Shown in pieces: positions 25,601 to 36,332 of a stretch of 64,000 bases of DNA; position 1 is the stretch's first letter, and every line of letters begins with the position of its first letter. The DNA is from Icerya purchasi (taxonomy: Eukaryota > Arthropoda > Insecta > Hemiptera > Monophlebidae). The translations under genes and the position numbers were made by a program. The DNA is taken from assembly GCA_039619475.1 (NCBI GenBank), contig CM077116.1, positions 1,984,001 to 2,048,000 of the forward strand. The letters run 5' to 3'. The notes beneath the pieces are model-generated. The model saw nothing but the letters and a program-made list of their open reading frames with translations, made no database searches and had not been told where the DNA came from.

Positions 25601-28253
25601 GTATTATTTTACTTTTCCTCTACTAATACGTACGGGAAGGACGTAATAACTTGTAGGGAATTAACAATGCGCTGAAAGAACTCCTTAAATATAATCGATA
25701 AAAAAGGGCCATCCGTAAAAAGCATTCATTTGACGAAGGTAGATCACGAACTTGATTACTTTCGAATCGACGAGCAAATTAAAGAAATCTATACGAAATC
25801 GGTACCGTCGAAAGGTACCGTTCCGAAAATTATTATTGTAGGAGCGCCGTAAGAAGTTTTTTTTTCGGAAACGGAGCAAAGAGAGCGTGTTAATGATGCT
25901 CGCGACAGAAAATACAGATGACGCGGGGAAAACTGTGAACGGAGAACCGGTGATTGAAACAGGTGAAAAGGGCTTAATGAATTTTGAAGAAAAATGACCC
26001 GAGAACAAGAATTTGAAGGAGGGGCTGGTTAATTAAAGTAGGGTGCGACGAAATCGAAGATGTATAAATCGAAAAGGGAATTAACTGATTCTCGGGGAAA
26101 AAAAAAAGGTTTAGGAAAGGGATTGGAAACGGAGTATTGAAATAAAGTGTGATTGTGTAAAGGTCTGAAAGAGGGCGTATAATTAGGATAAGAGTAGCAG
26201 AATGAATAGGGATAAATGATCTTTAGCCGCTTTCCCATGACTGCTCGTAAAACACTTTGTAAACAATAAGATGCGGGAAAAAGAGCTGTTTTAATCGCAC
26301 TGTGGAGAAAAATGAAAGATTTACAATCATCCAAAAGAAACTCGGGAGCAGATATGTCGAAGAGCTGGATATTTTTCGGTTGAGAAAACCTCGTCACTAA
26401 TAATACATAGTTTTATCATATGACGCTCGTAGACGTTCAGCACAATTACGAGAATAAAAATACGAGATTTCAAACGCTCGGTATTTTTTATGAAGAACCT
26501 GTTCGAAAATAATATAACGCCGACACAGATTTAGAAATAAAACAATTTCAAATAGTGTTTTGGATAGCTGCTCTGCGTCTTCGCTTGGATGCTATTTAGT
26601 ATCCTCTTGTGAAAACATTAAGTACTGTGAGATTTCGAAGCTACTAGAGGAGGAAGAAAAGTAAACAATCTATCTGCAGATAATATACATGAACCTGATC
26701 ACAGGTAACACGACTTGCTCTGGAAAATTAGACAGTAATGAATGTTTAAACTAACGAAGCAAATTCTGTATTAACCGGGAAATAGACAAACTAGTAGTTG
26801 TAGGTCTAGTGATCTCGCATAGGTGAAACGAAAAAAGGTTATAACAGTAGGGAAATTAAATCTGCCGTGAGACGCTTATCGAGATTGGCATTTATATACA
26901 TTTTAAAAATCGGACTTTACGAAAGGCGAAAGTAAAATGTTTGACAGTTTTGAAATGCGCCTGTAGAACCCCACCTTCAGAATACTATGGAATATGGCTA
27001 GGTTTTGGGTAAATATCACAGAAAGCTTATATATTGTAGAGATTTATAATCAAAATGACGGAATACTTTAGACAAATAATGGGAATCAAAATCAAAAGAA
27101 AATGCGAACGGAAAATTATGTGGACTGACTTGAGAACTTGCTTCAATTTCCGCTGATGTGAGATACAAACGGAAGAGCAAAATCTCTGAAAATTATAATA
27201 AAGGCAACGTTTTCTAGTGACTGGGGAAAAAAAAAAAGCGATGGAATGAACTTAGTTTTCTGCTGTTCTTGTATTTAATAGGGTTGGTATTTATTAAACG
27301 GAATTCTAATAAAAGCGATTCCAATGGTTTTTCTTTTGTTTTTGTTTTGTTTATTTATTTATTTTTTGGTATACAAAAAGGTGAGCACCATAGCATGTTG
27401 TGGAGGGACGGAGATTACGTGAGTGGCAGTTACAGTCGTCCTTGGGGGCAATGAGGATGCAATTGGTTAAAGCAGTTGGTTATGTGTTGAAATTAATGTG
27501 GAATTAGTTGACGCAAGTAGACGCAAGTAGAGATGCTCACTCTAAATATGCTGTATTGAAAATGGAAAAGTGTTTTTTGCATGCCGCCGGATTTTCTTAT
27601 GTTTAATATGGATTTTTCATGAAGTTGAAATAATACAATAAGAGAGACAAAGGATGAAAGTGATGGTCCCAGCACCTTTTTTGGGAAAACGGGAAGAACA
27701 AAAGCGCTCATCTTTTTCATTTTCAAAGCTAACGGATTTTTAATAATTTTTTTAAGGGCGGTATTCGGACAGATTTTTTGCCGTTCGGTTTTGATTTAAA
27801 CTGAAAAACTATATTGGCTGGTCATGCGAAAAAAAAGTAGCCGTATTAGTTGCTATATTGTTATCGGGTGTGACTAATAAAAATCGGTAGAGCCGTAATA
27901 CAGTGTGCCATTTGCCTACCAAAAAGAAGAAAATATTTGTAATAGTATCTGTGAATTTCGTATATGAATGAACATATTAAACTGATTTTCACATGTTTAA
28001 TGCGATCGAAAATTCGACAGAAAATCGAAGAAAAAAAAAGTAACAAGAAAAACTAAAAATATTTAATAAATTTCCGATAAATTATAAGTTTTTGGAATTC
28101 CATTTACATATTATAGTATATATATTTGTTATTGCGACTATTAAAATTTGCTTCCAAAATTTTGCATTTTTTTGACAGTTCTTAAACTTTTTAAAATACT
28201 GGTTACTCATCTGTGATTTATAAACTTTTGCTTAAGAAAACTATCCAAGTCGC

Positions 28254-28669
28254 AAGGCCGTGACATGGTGGAGGGGGGTTAACCCCCCGTGAGAACTGAA
28301 ATAGTTCTTATAAATACACAAAAATCTGGAAAAAACCAAAAATTTAAAATAAATATTGATGATTTTTTATTAGGGTGTTCTTACCTTTAAAAGAAAAAAA
28401 GAAAAAATATGCTCCATATTTTTAGCGATTTCATTAATATTTTATGTTAAATTTTTTATTACTAGTATAATTAATAACATATGTGTAATTTTTATGAATG
28501 TTCATATACGGGGTAATTCATTTATGCAAATTATTAATATTTAAATCAAAATGATGGAAATTATTAATAGTATGAATATTAGTGAAAAATGTGTATTGTT
28601 ATTTATAAAATAAATATGTGAAGAAAATTTTCAAAACCCCCCTTTGAAAATTCTGGGCACGGGCCCGTC
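28254..28669. repeat. Possible degenerate element with GC-rich ends
   Basis: The left part reads GGCCGTGACATGGTGGAGG then GGGGTT. The right part reads AACCCCCCTTTGAAAATTCT then GGGCACGGGCCC. These ends are roughly reverse complementary (GGCC-GTG ... GGGGGGTT). A perfect 16-base palindrome, GGGGGGTTAACCCCCC, sits at 28273-28288. The AT-rich interior of about 330 bases has no coding potential. The boundaries and element type are uncertain. Confidence 0.35.
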
Positions 28670-31355
28670 AAATCGGTTAAATGGTCCGTATTCTTAAATT
28701 ATTGAAAGAAAGCGTGCGCCGTATTTTAAATATATAAATTATTAATTGTAACAAAAGTAGTCGATTAAAATTATGAATAATGTGAAATTAAGCGAAAAAT
28801 TGGAATACGGAAAAACATGTATAGTAAAAAAAAAATGAATTACGAATAATGATCATATCAATATAGTGATAATAATGAAACAAATTAGAAGTGTCACGCT
28901 TTGAGAATAATATCGAAGAAATTTCAAAAATTTTCCCGATAAACTAAAACTTCCGCGAATTTCGAATTTTAGTAGTATAATTACAAAAAAAAAAAAAAAA
29001 AACTAACTAACTTTAAACATCGCGTTATCTCGGATAGCTGAACAGAAAACTTTTATGTTATCAACAAAAGTACTGAAATGAAACGGGTAAAAATAACGAT
29101 AATAATAACGAATAATGAAATTAATAAAACAAATGCACGTTCCCCGATACACGACTATTCGTTAAATATTATAATTGATAGAATGTTGAGAGCATTACGT
29201 CGAATTAAGCAAAAAAATGTTTGTAAAATAACGGCAGCATTAAAAGTTTTTGAGCACACAGTTAGGTTGGAAAAGAACGTTGGTGCTTGACCAGTTTGCA
29301 GCAGATATGTGTGTATGTGTAATTATTGATGTTCCCTCGATGAGTGTTTAAATAGATTGTAGCCGTCTGATTTCGCTCGGGATCGAGTCGTTCCGATTTT
29401 AAATGATACACGGCTGATTATTTCAGATGCGCAGAAAAATGAAAAAACAATTTTGAAATCGATCCTCTTTCCTTCAGTGGGGTCTACATACTGCGCTGTT
29501 GTTGAAAAATTCATACGGTTATTGTTGTCGGCTACGTTCTGTTTTGTTTTTTGTTGTTTTTTTTTATTATTACTTTTGATTATTATGTTTTTTTGTCGAT
29601 TTCGTTTCATAGTATGAGTCACACGTGCACGGTATGCGCTACTGTGGAGCGAAATGAACGAAAATAATTCGCTTCTTGCAGCCTCTCGGCGTATGGGTAA
29701 TTCATGAGCAAGGACATATGTTCGAGACGATGGTCGTCGATCGATCGAGTGAAATGGATGTTTGGTTAAACGGTTTGCTCGCAGTCATAATGATTAGTTC
29801 TTTGTGCGAGTATTCGCGATTAGAGGGACTGCTTAAGTATGTGCGGTGTTGTACAGCTCGAACGGCCAGCTAAAGCCAAAAGCCAACCGAGTTACCCTTG
29901 CTCCGGATCATCATTGGCAGACAATCTTCTGGACTGGAAACTGAAGCTATCGCCGGAGCTCTGGATGCTGCTGGAGCTGGAATCTGTCGTTCTCGCGTCC
30001 AAAACTCAATAAATCAGCTCGGATGACAGCTCTGGAATCCAGTCGTGCTTCTGCTCCCTCCAGAGAGACGATCTCGTTCCGTTTCCTTCTATCGTTCGCC
30101 CTCTAATCGCATTCTTCGCTCGTTGTTTTACACCAAGGCCTATTCGACACTTGGACTATAATGCGTCGCTGCCCGTTCGACCGCCGGTACTTCTTCTACC
30201 TCTTTCGCTCTTGTCTATGCTCTCGCCTACCTTCTCGTCGTCGATGCCTTGTTAAATCACTTTACAATGTAGTAACTACGCCGTTCGCAGTCGCGCCGTT
30301 TATAATATCGTCTCTTCCTACTAACAGCAACTTCGATTTTCTTTCTTAAAGCCCAACTTGTTCGGTTCGCTTAATATAAAAGCTGTCTATGTTCCTCGTT
30401 TTCGTTCGGTCCTGCCTGTGCTTGTATCATTTCGCGCGCGCCCCCTCCGATATTTTAATGTGCCCCGCCGAGTGCTTTTTCGCTCGACCGATGATAAACT
30501 GTCTCTGTCGTCATCGACATAATCCGACAATCTGTTGTTCGGGCAACCATTTACGATTGATTCTTTTCCAGCTTTCAGCCTTTTTTTCTGCGTTACGCAA
30601 TTTTTTTAATTTGTTTCGATCTTTCATTTTTTTAACCGCGCTTTGAGGACCAAAAAATAAAGGCTCAGTTACGGTCCTCTAGGCCAAATTGCCTAGATTA
30701 CAAAATAGATAGGTCTAATTTCGGTTTTGTGACTGATTTATTTCATGAATAGCGCGTGCGTGTAAAATTGTTAGCGTAATGGTAAAAATTCGATTTGATT
30801 TAATTTGACTTTGATTTGGCGTAAATAATTAATATAAATTACGTTCTTTAATAACTTCGGTGAACACCTAAGGCGAGATTATTTGCGAACTTGAAGAAAC
30901 ACATTCAACGCTACTTTGAAACGAACCGGCGACGAGTAAAAGAAGCAGAGCCGACTTATAGTCAAATTCTACAAGCGATTGCCACTAATCAAATTAATGT
31001 AAAACCGATATTGACGCGGTAAATAAATTTTATGAAACCTTCAAATTAGATTAGCGGAGGAATTTTTTTTTAGTAACCCATTTTTATAATGTAACCTAAT
31101 GCGTTACAATGTTATGTGCATATTCACTTCTTCGAATATCCCGTTTGTCAATAATTAACGGATAATTAAATAAAATAAATGTAGTCGTATGTGTGTATAG
31201 TCAACTAAGTAAAAATTCAATCCAATTCGTCGTATTTTTTCAAATCGGCGCTTTACGTATTTCATCACAACGTAGCCTCTGTGTATATTTGTTTTCGTCT
31301 TTGATGTTTTATAAACACAAGAAATAAAATACAGTCATCGTTTTCAAAGCTAACC

Positions 31356-31835
31356 GTGGCATATTTTTCCATCAGTGTAATTGAAAACATCATGGCAAAC
31401 CGTCGCGAACGTGGCCGTTGTATAATCGGGAAATACCCGCAAATGGTGCATTATTATTCCTGCTTTGTTAGAGGATATTCCTCTGCAAACTACAGTAGAT
31501 ATGCTGTTATGGAGCATCAGCACACTGCGAAAGGGTTATAAGAAGGTCATGAAGTCTTCGCGGACAAGTGGATAGGGCGCCTCGGACCGATTGAATGGCC
31601 AGAAAGGTTTCCCGATATAACTCCTATGGATTTTTTCTAGTAGGGTTGTATTAAGGAAAAGGTGTATCGTACATCAACCGACACATGAGACAACTACGTA
31701 CAGCGGATCGTCGCAGCGTTTGACGACATCCGACGAATATTAGAACTTCTGCAACAGGCCGTAAACAACAATGTTATGCGAAGAACTGAGTTGGTGGTAC
31801 AGCAAAATGGTCAACATATTGAGCACTTGCTCTAA
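31356..31835 (+). pseudogene. DDE transposase remnant (mariner/Tc-like, internally deleted)
   Basis: From about 31549 one frame reads EVFADKWIGRLGPIEWPERF then PDITPMDFF, two stops, GCIKEKVYRT, one more stop, and a helical stretch ending NGQHIEHLL at 31835. The string W-P-x-R-x-P-D-x-T-P-x-D-F-F and the GxxKxxVY block are hallmarks of the C-terminal part of an insect mariner/Tc-like transposase family, often annotated with DUF4817. An upstream frame from 31356 (KYPQMVHYYSCFVRGYSSAN) may be what is left of the N-terminal helix-turn-helix region. The catalytic core between them is missing. With three in-frame stops it is dead. I could not find its terminal inverted repeats. Confidence 0.65.
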
Positions 31836-32017
31836 TTGACAAATCATTATTGACTTACTATACATTTAATACGTGTTTTACTTTTAATGTTTATTCTCTT
31901 TTTATTTTACAAAAGGATTGATTCACTAAAAAAAAAAATATTTTTTTGATTTAAATTAAGTAATTAAATTAATTATAACCAATTAATGGTTCGCCTTAAT
32001 GATTTTTCCCTCAGCAC

Positions 32018-32615
32018 TTTTTTTTTTTTTTTTTTTTTTTTTTGAGCATGTCAGCTAAGGACGTTACTCAATTCAACGGTATGATAGTATTAATAATTAT
32101 AAAGGAAACATATTACAAATGGAACATACGAAAGAAGCTAACAAAGGAATAACCAATGGAGACGGAAAAGAAAGGATGCTGTGAGCGCTGTAGGGCGTAG
32201 GGAGGCCAAGACGCAAAAGACCGGAATACAGTATCGCGCGTTCTGAAGAAATGGAAGGACATTCAAGTAAAATGTGGTTCGCATCACAAACGAAGTTTGC
32301 TTCTGACGGATCAAATGGACAAAGAGGAGACTGAGTAATGGAGAAACGAAAGAGCGAAGCAGGAAGCAAACTGTGGTTTAACCGAAGTCTAATTATGGAT
32401 GAAATAGTTGACCGCCTCATGTTGGGGAAATCAAGAAACCACGGAAAAAGAGGAAGAGTGGGTTGTATAGATAAGTAAAAGGAAGCAGGATTGAAAAAAG
32501 AAAAAGGATAGAGATCAGACCAACAGTCACGGTGGCAACGCGAGGAAAGAGTAAGAAGACTTTGAGCTGGGAAATGCCTAATAAAGCGACTGCTTAAAGC
32601 AGCCGAACGTGCCAA
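32018..32615 (-). mobile_element. LINE 3' end remnant with poly(A) tail (minus strand)
   Basis: Reading the minus strand, 32615 to 32097 is an open frame of 172 residues. Its second half resembles the C-terminal end of jockey/I-type LINE polyproteins: RRSTISSIIRLRLNHSLLP, then CDANHILLECPSISSERAILY, the usual pattern of a short leucine/arginine helix followed by a Cys-x-x-H...C motif. The frame stops at 32097-32099, and about 50 bases further on is a run of 26 T on the + strand (32018-32043), which is the poly(A) tail in this orientation. Reverse transcriptase and endonuclease motifs are absent, so this is a 5'-truncated copy whose 5' limit I cannot fix. No convincing target duplication was found. 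The family assignment rests on pattern alone. Confidence 0.65.
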
Positions 32616-32693
32616 CGAGTCGACTACACTTTTTTGTTCACTTTGATCAGCTTTATAGCGTAAAACAAATTTCCTGAACTAGTTTTAGAACAC

Positions 32694-32698
<5 letters not shown>

Positions 32699-32731
<33 letters not shown>
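32699..32731. repeat. (TA)n microsatellite
   Basis: Follows ACACACCCTA; a TA run of about 33 bases, soon followed by a T run. Confidence 0.95.
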
Positions 32732-32735
<4 letters not shown>

Positions 32736-35538
32736 ATATATTTTTTTTTTTTTCATAATTTTCTGTTTAATGCTTTAGCCCCTGTTTTCAAGTATAGGAA
32801 AAAGTTTTTACATGCGTTAAAGCTTTCAACCTTTCGTCAGTTACATTCGCGAAACAATAATAATAATAACCTAAGGAAAGAGTGGGATTGAAATTAAATG
32901 GTGAAGTGGAAAAAAAGAACAAGATTGATGTACACTGTACAACGTTGAATAAACCACACGGAAAAGCAGTCTACAATAAATTATCACGGGCTGCGTGTTG
33001 AATAAATGAATAAAAAGTTTATTGCGTGGATTTAAAAATTACGTAGCGTTACGTACATCGATAGATCTTTTATCCGCTAGCTGACCAGGAATTTTGTTTC
33101 TAACCGAATTTACATTCCAGGCAATTATTTAAATATTGTCAGATTGCTTACTTATGCGTGGAAATAATCCGTAATGGCTTTGGTAATAATTACTACTTTT
33201 GAGAACGGCTCTTTAAAATTAAACACCGTTTCAGGGCTCTCTCCGGAACAAGTGTGAGACAGAGATGCCGCGGTCATTATTTTACACGGATCTATCATCC
33301 TATCGAAACTAGATTATTGTTGTTTCAGTTCTCGTTTGCTTTACCAACTCAATTCTTCTCCAAAATAGCGAAATGATTTTTGTTCGCCGATAAGCTGGAA
33401 AAAGTCGGTAAAGCGTATTAGCCGGAAATTTTCCGATCACGATGGATCGCTTCGTTCGGAATAAATATAACGTGACTAGTTTGCATGGAATACATGCAGC
33501 TACGAGGAGTTATGCTTATCACAGTTTGTTCGTGGGGTAATTAAACTTTTTCGTCAGCGTCTTAAATTAATCGGTTCACTCGCATTATTCAATTCAACGT
33601 GTTGGTCGTATGTTGGCGAGCGAATGAAAACGGTTCAGGCTAATTGCTTGTCGCGTTTGCGATGAGTCGGTCGTATGTTGACGAGCGATAACCGGCTTCG
33701 CATTGTAAATATGAGTTTATTTGAGAAAAGCCGAGGAAAAAGAACCGGGCCATATGGGTCGGAGAGCGCACTTTTTTCTTCTTTTGATCGGCGCTCTTTC
33801 AAACTGAAAAGTCTTGTCCGGCAGCGGCGGCGCCATTATCTTTCCGGGTCGCTTGAAGAATGAGGAGCCGAAAGACAGTCTTCAGCAGACAGCAGTCGAC
33901 ATGGTTCGATTTATCATTCGGCATACTGTGCGAGCGATGAGCCATCTTCTTTTTCGATCGATCATCCGAGTCACTGTAGGCGCCCTCTCATCTGAACCCA
34001 TTTCGCCGGACCAGCCATTACACAGCGCGACCTTTTACTTTGATCAAGTAACAGATTGCGCTAACTCTCTGGGTGCCGGTACTGGAAAAAGACGGCAAAC
34101 TGTTTGGCCGCGGTCGTTTGAGTTGCGAAATACCGCATCGCTTCCTCCGAACTGTCTTCAATAATAAATCAACGCTTTATGCTTATTCCCGCCGAAAGAG
34201 AACTGCTTAACTCCGATTACGACGGAAAGAATGTAAAAAATCACAAAACCGTCCTCAGAATAATTACTCTCGGCTGTTAATTCGGAAACGGTAACCGGCC
34301 GTTTTTTACCTTCAGCGACGTAAAAAATAAACGATAGTAGAGTAAACAAATTCGAATAGCGTAAAACACGACTAACTATTCAAATTATTCAATATTCTAA
34401 TACTGATATGTGTCAGACGTGTGTTCTTTTAACAAAAACTCAAACACTCGCTAAGCGAAAATAACTCTCTAATGGTAATGTGTAAATTAAAGCGAATAAT
34501 AAAGAATAAAAATAATAATAATAGGGTAAACGAAGAAATTTGAATAATATGCAACACAACTAAATGTATATACTTCTCCAAAAGTATTTACCGTCAAAAT
34601 GAATTAAATTATCGATGTATATGCATTTGGGGGAGATTTTAGACAAAAATTTAAGAATCATTTGTATTTTTTTTTTTTTGTTTTTGGTTAAAAACTCTGG
34701 TGGTATAGAGCTTGTACTATAACAATTTCAATAGTAAATTTTCGAAATTTAACAATTGTTCCGACGAATTTTTCGGTAGTAATTGGATAATGTTTTCGTC
34801 TTCCCGATATTCCTCGTTTATTTTTAATGATATTAAATTTTTAAGCGGTGTAGGGCTTTTGAGGTCTCTATTATCCCAAACCTGAAAGTTTTGACTGATT
34901 GCTTGTCTTTGTGCACTGTTATCGAGCCTGTTGCTCATATGCTGCCTCTCCATTTCAGCGAGAACCGAGAGTATTGTAGTGAAAGCGAGTGAGGAAAAAT
35001 GCGTATTTTCTATGCTGTTTTGCTTAAAGTGTCTGAATTTTGTTTGAATAACGAATCTGATCCATATTGCAGTGTTTTTTATTTATTTTTTTAAATTTGA
35101 CTATTTTGTCAAGTTTCCTATTTAACCCTATTATTATTTATTTATTATTCACTTTAATTTATATTGCCGTTTTTAGTTTATTATTACTCGAAAATAGAGA
35201 AGTCAACTAAAGTTGTTAGAAATTACGAATTGTTAAGCAATAAAAATAACATTTTAATTTCGGGGGGAGCAGCAAATAAAAAAATAGCATTGCAAATAAT
35301 TTTAAATTTATTAATGCAATAAAAAAAAGGAAAATAATTTTTTCAGTCTAATTCAGGGGTGGGGTGGGGGATATTTTAAAAGAATAAGATAAAAGCGTTG
35401 TTGTCCGATATACGAAGTGTTTAATTTTTAGGTCACCGCTTTTATTTCATCATTTTAAAAAATATTTCAATCGGATAGACCGGGAGAAACTATTTTTCTT
35501 AATTCATTGCGCATTAATAAATAAAAGTTTTTCTTCAT

Positions 35539-35574
<36 letters not shown>
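35539..35574. repeat. (ATAC)n/(AT)n microsatellite
   Basis: Three ATAC units leading into a pure AT run, about 270 bases before exon B. Confidence 0.95.
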
Positions 35575-35575
<1 letters not shown>

Positions 35576-35843
35576 GAAATTATTCCATTTTAGCAGATTT
35601 TTCCTCATTTTCAGAATATTGTAATTTTCGCGTACATTATTTTTGTCTAAAGTGCTTTCGAATACTAAAAGAGAAAGGAATTGTTCAAATAACGGTTTTA
35701 GTTTTAAATGACGTGATATGCTCAGTAACCAGAAATAATATAAGTGATCGGATTTTTATTTTTATTTGCACTTTTAAATCGAGGTAAAATTTCCATTTTC
35801 AGCTATTAGAATACGCTAATTTTTTCGTTTCTTTGTTGCGTAG

Positions 35844-36332
35844 GTGGTTTAAGCGCTGTGTCGGCCGTACTGATCGAAGTGACCGATGTGAACGATAATG
35901 CGCCCAACTTTTATCCGACCGAGTATAAGATAAGCTTACCGTACAGTTCTTATCACGCGACCGCCAGCGGATCATCGAGTCCGGCTGTCATCGGACTAGT
36001 GAGAGCGTCCGATCCGGATACCGGCAAGTACGGTTCCGTGTCTTATCGGATAACTTCCGGCAGCACCGATTACTTCCGTGTGGATGGCGCGACTGGAGAG
36101 ATATTCATTTTGAAGTCGATCAAACTGTCGTCAATTTCGAAGGAATTCACATTCAACGTATCGGCTACCGATGGAGCAGGACTGAAAAGTCCGAAGGAGG
36201 CCAAAGTGTTTGTTTACTTGATAGATGAGCCGACCGTTCAGTTCGAACGATCGAAATATACCTTTAGTGTACCGGAAGACGTGGCCGTGAACTATCCGAT
36301 TGCGTCGGTGAAGCTTTCAACCCCGCAAAGCG
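35844..36332 (+). CDS. ds: dachsous internal exon B (one EC repeat plus flanks)
   Basis: This exon completes split codon 69 (Gly), encodes residues 70-231 and gives the first base of codon 232. It supplies DVNDN (83-87), the calcium-binding linker that ends the repeat begun in exon A. It then carries a whole EC repeat with ASDPDTG (about 123-129), a GSVSYRI strand, GEIFIL and SATDGAG. The next linker is degenerate: around residues 196-202 it reads DEPTVQF, where DxNDN would be expected. The exon ends in the first strand of another repeat (KYTFSVPEDV). The acceptor is a rather weak TTGCGTAG and the donor is a strong GTGAGT, phase 1. The YPTEYKISL and ISATDG-like blocks follow exon A in the same order as in insect Dachsous. 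Introns of 10.2 kb and 15.7 kb flank it. Confidence 0.92.

Larger units (their letters stand above)
25601..35843 (+). other. dachsous intron of 10.2 kb (phase 1)
   Basis: Bounded by GTATTA and TTGCGTAG, it splits a Gly codon. The first kilobase (25650-26400) is purine-rich on the + strand, which opens long but meaningless frames on the minus strand. Further along are a possible degenerate element at 28254-28669, a pyrimidine-rich GC-richer block at about 29650-30650, a transposase remnant at 31356-31835, a minus-strand LINE end at 32018-32615, a TA repeat at 32699-32731, a GC-richer patch at about 33200-34200 and a TA repeat at 35539-35574. No other gene is supported. Confidence 0.8.

Noticed and set aside
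26029..26397. Minus-strand open frame of 122 residues
   Set aside because: It lies in a purine-rich block, which suppresses stops on the minus strand, and yields Phe/Ser/Pro-rich sequence without a domain.
34717..34953. Minus-strand frame of 78 residues faintly like the start of a DUF4806 domain
   Set aside because: The similarity is limited to a few leucine/asparagine positions and nothing follows it. Too weak to call.
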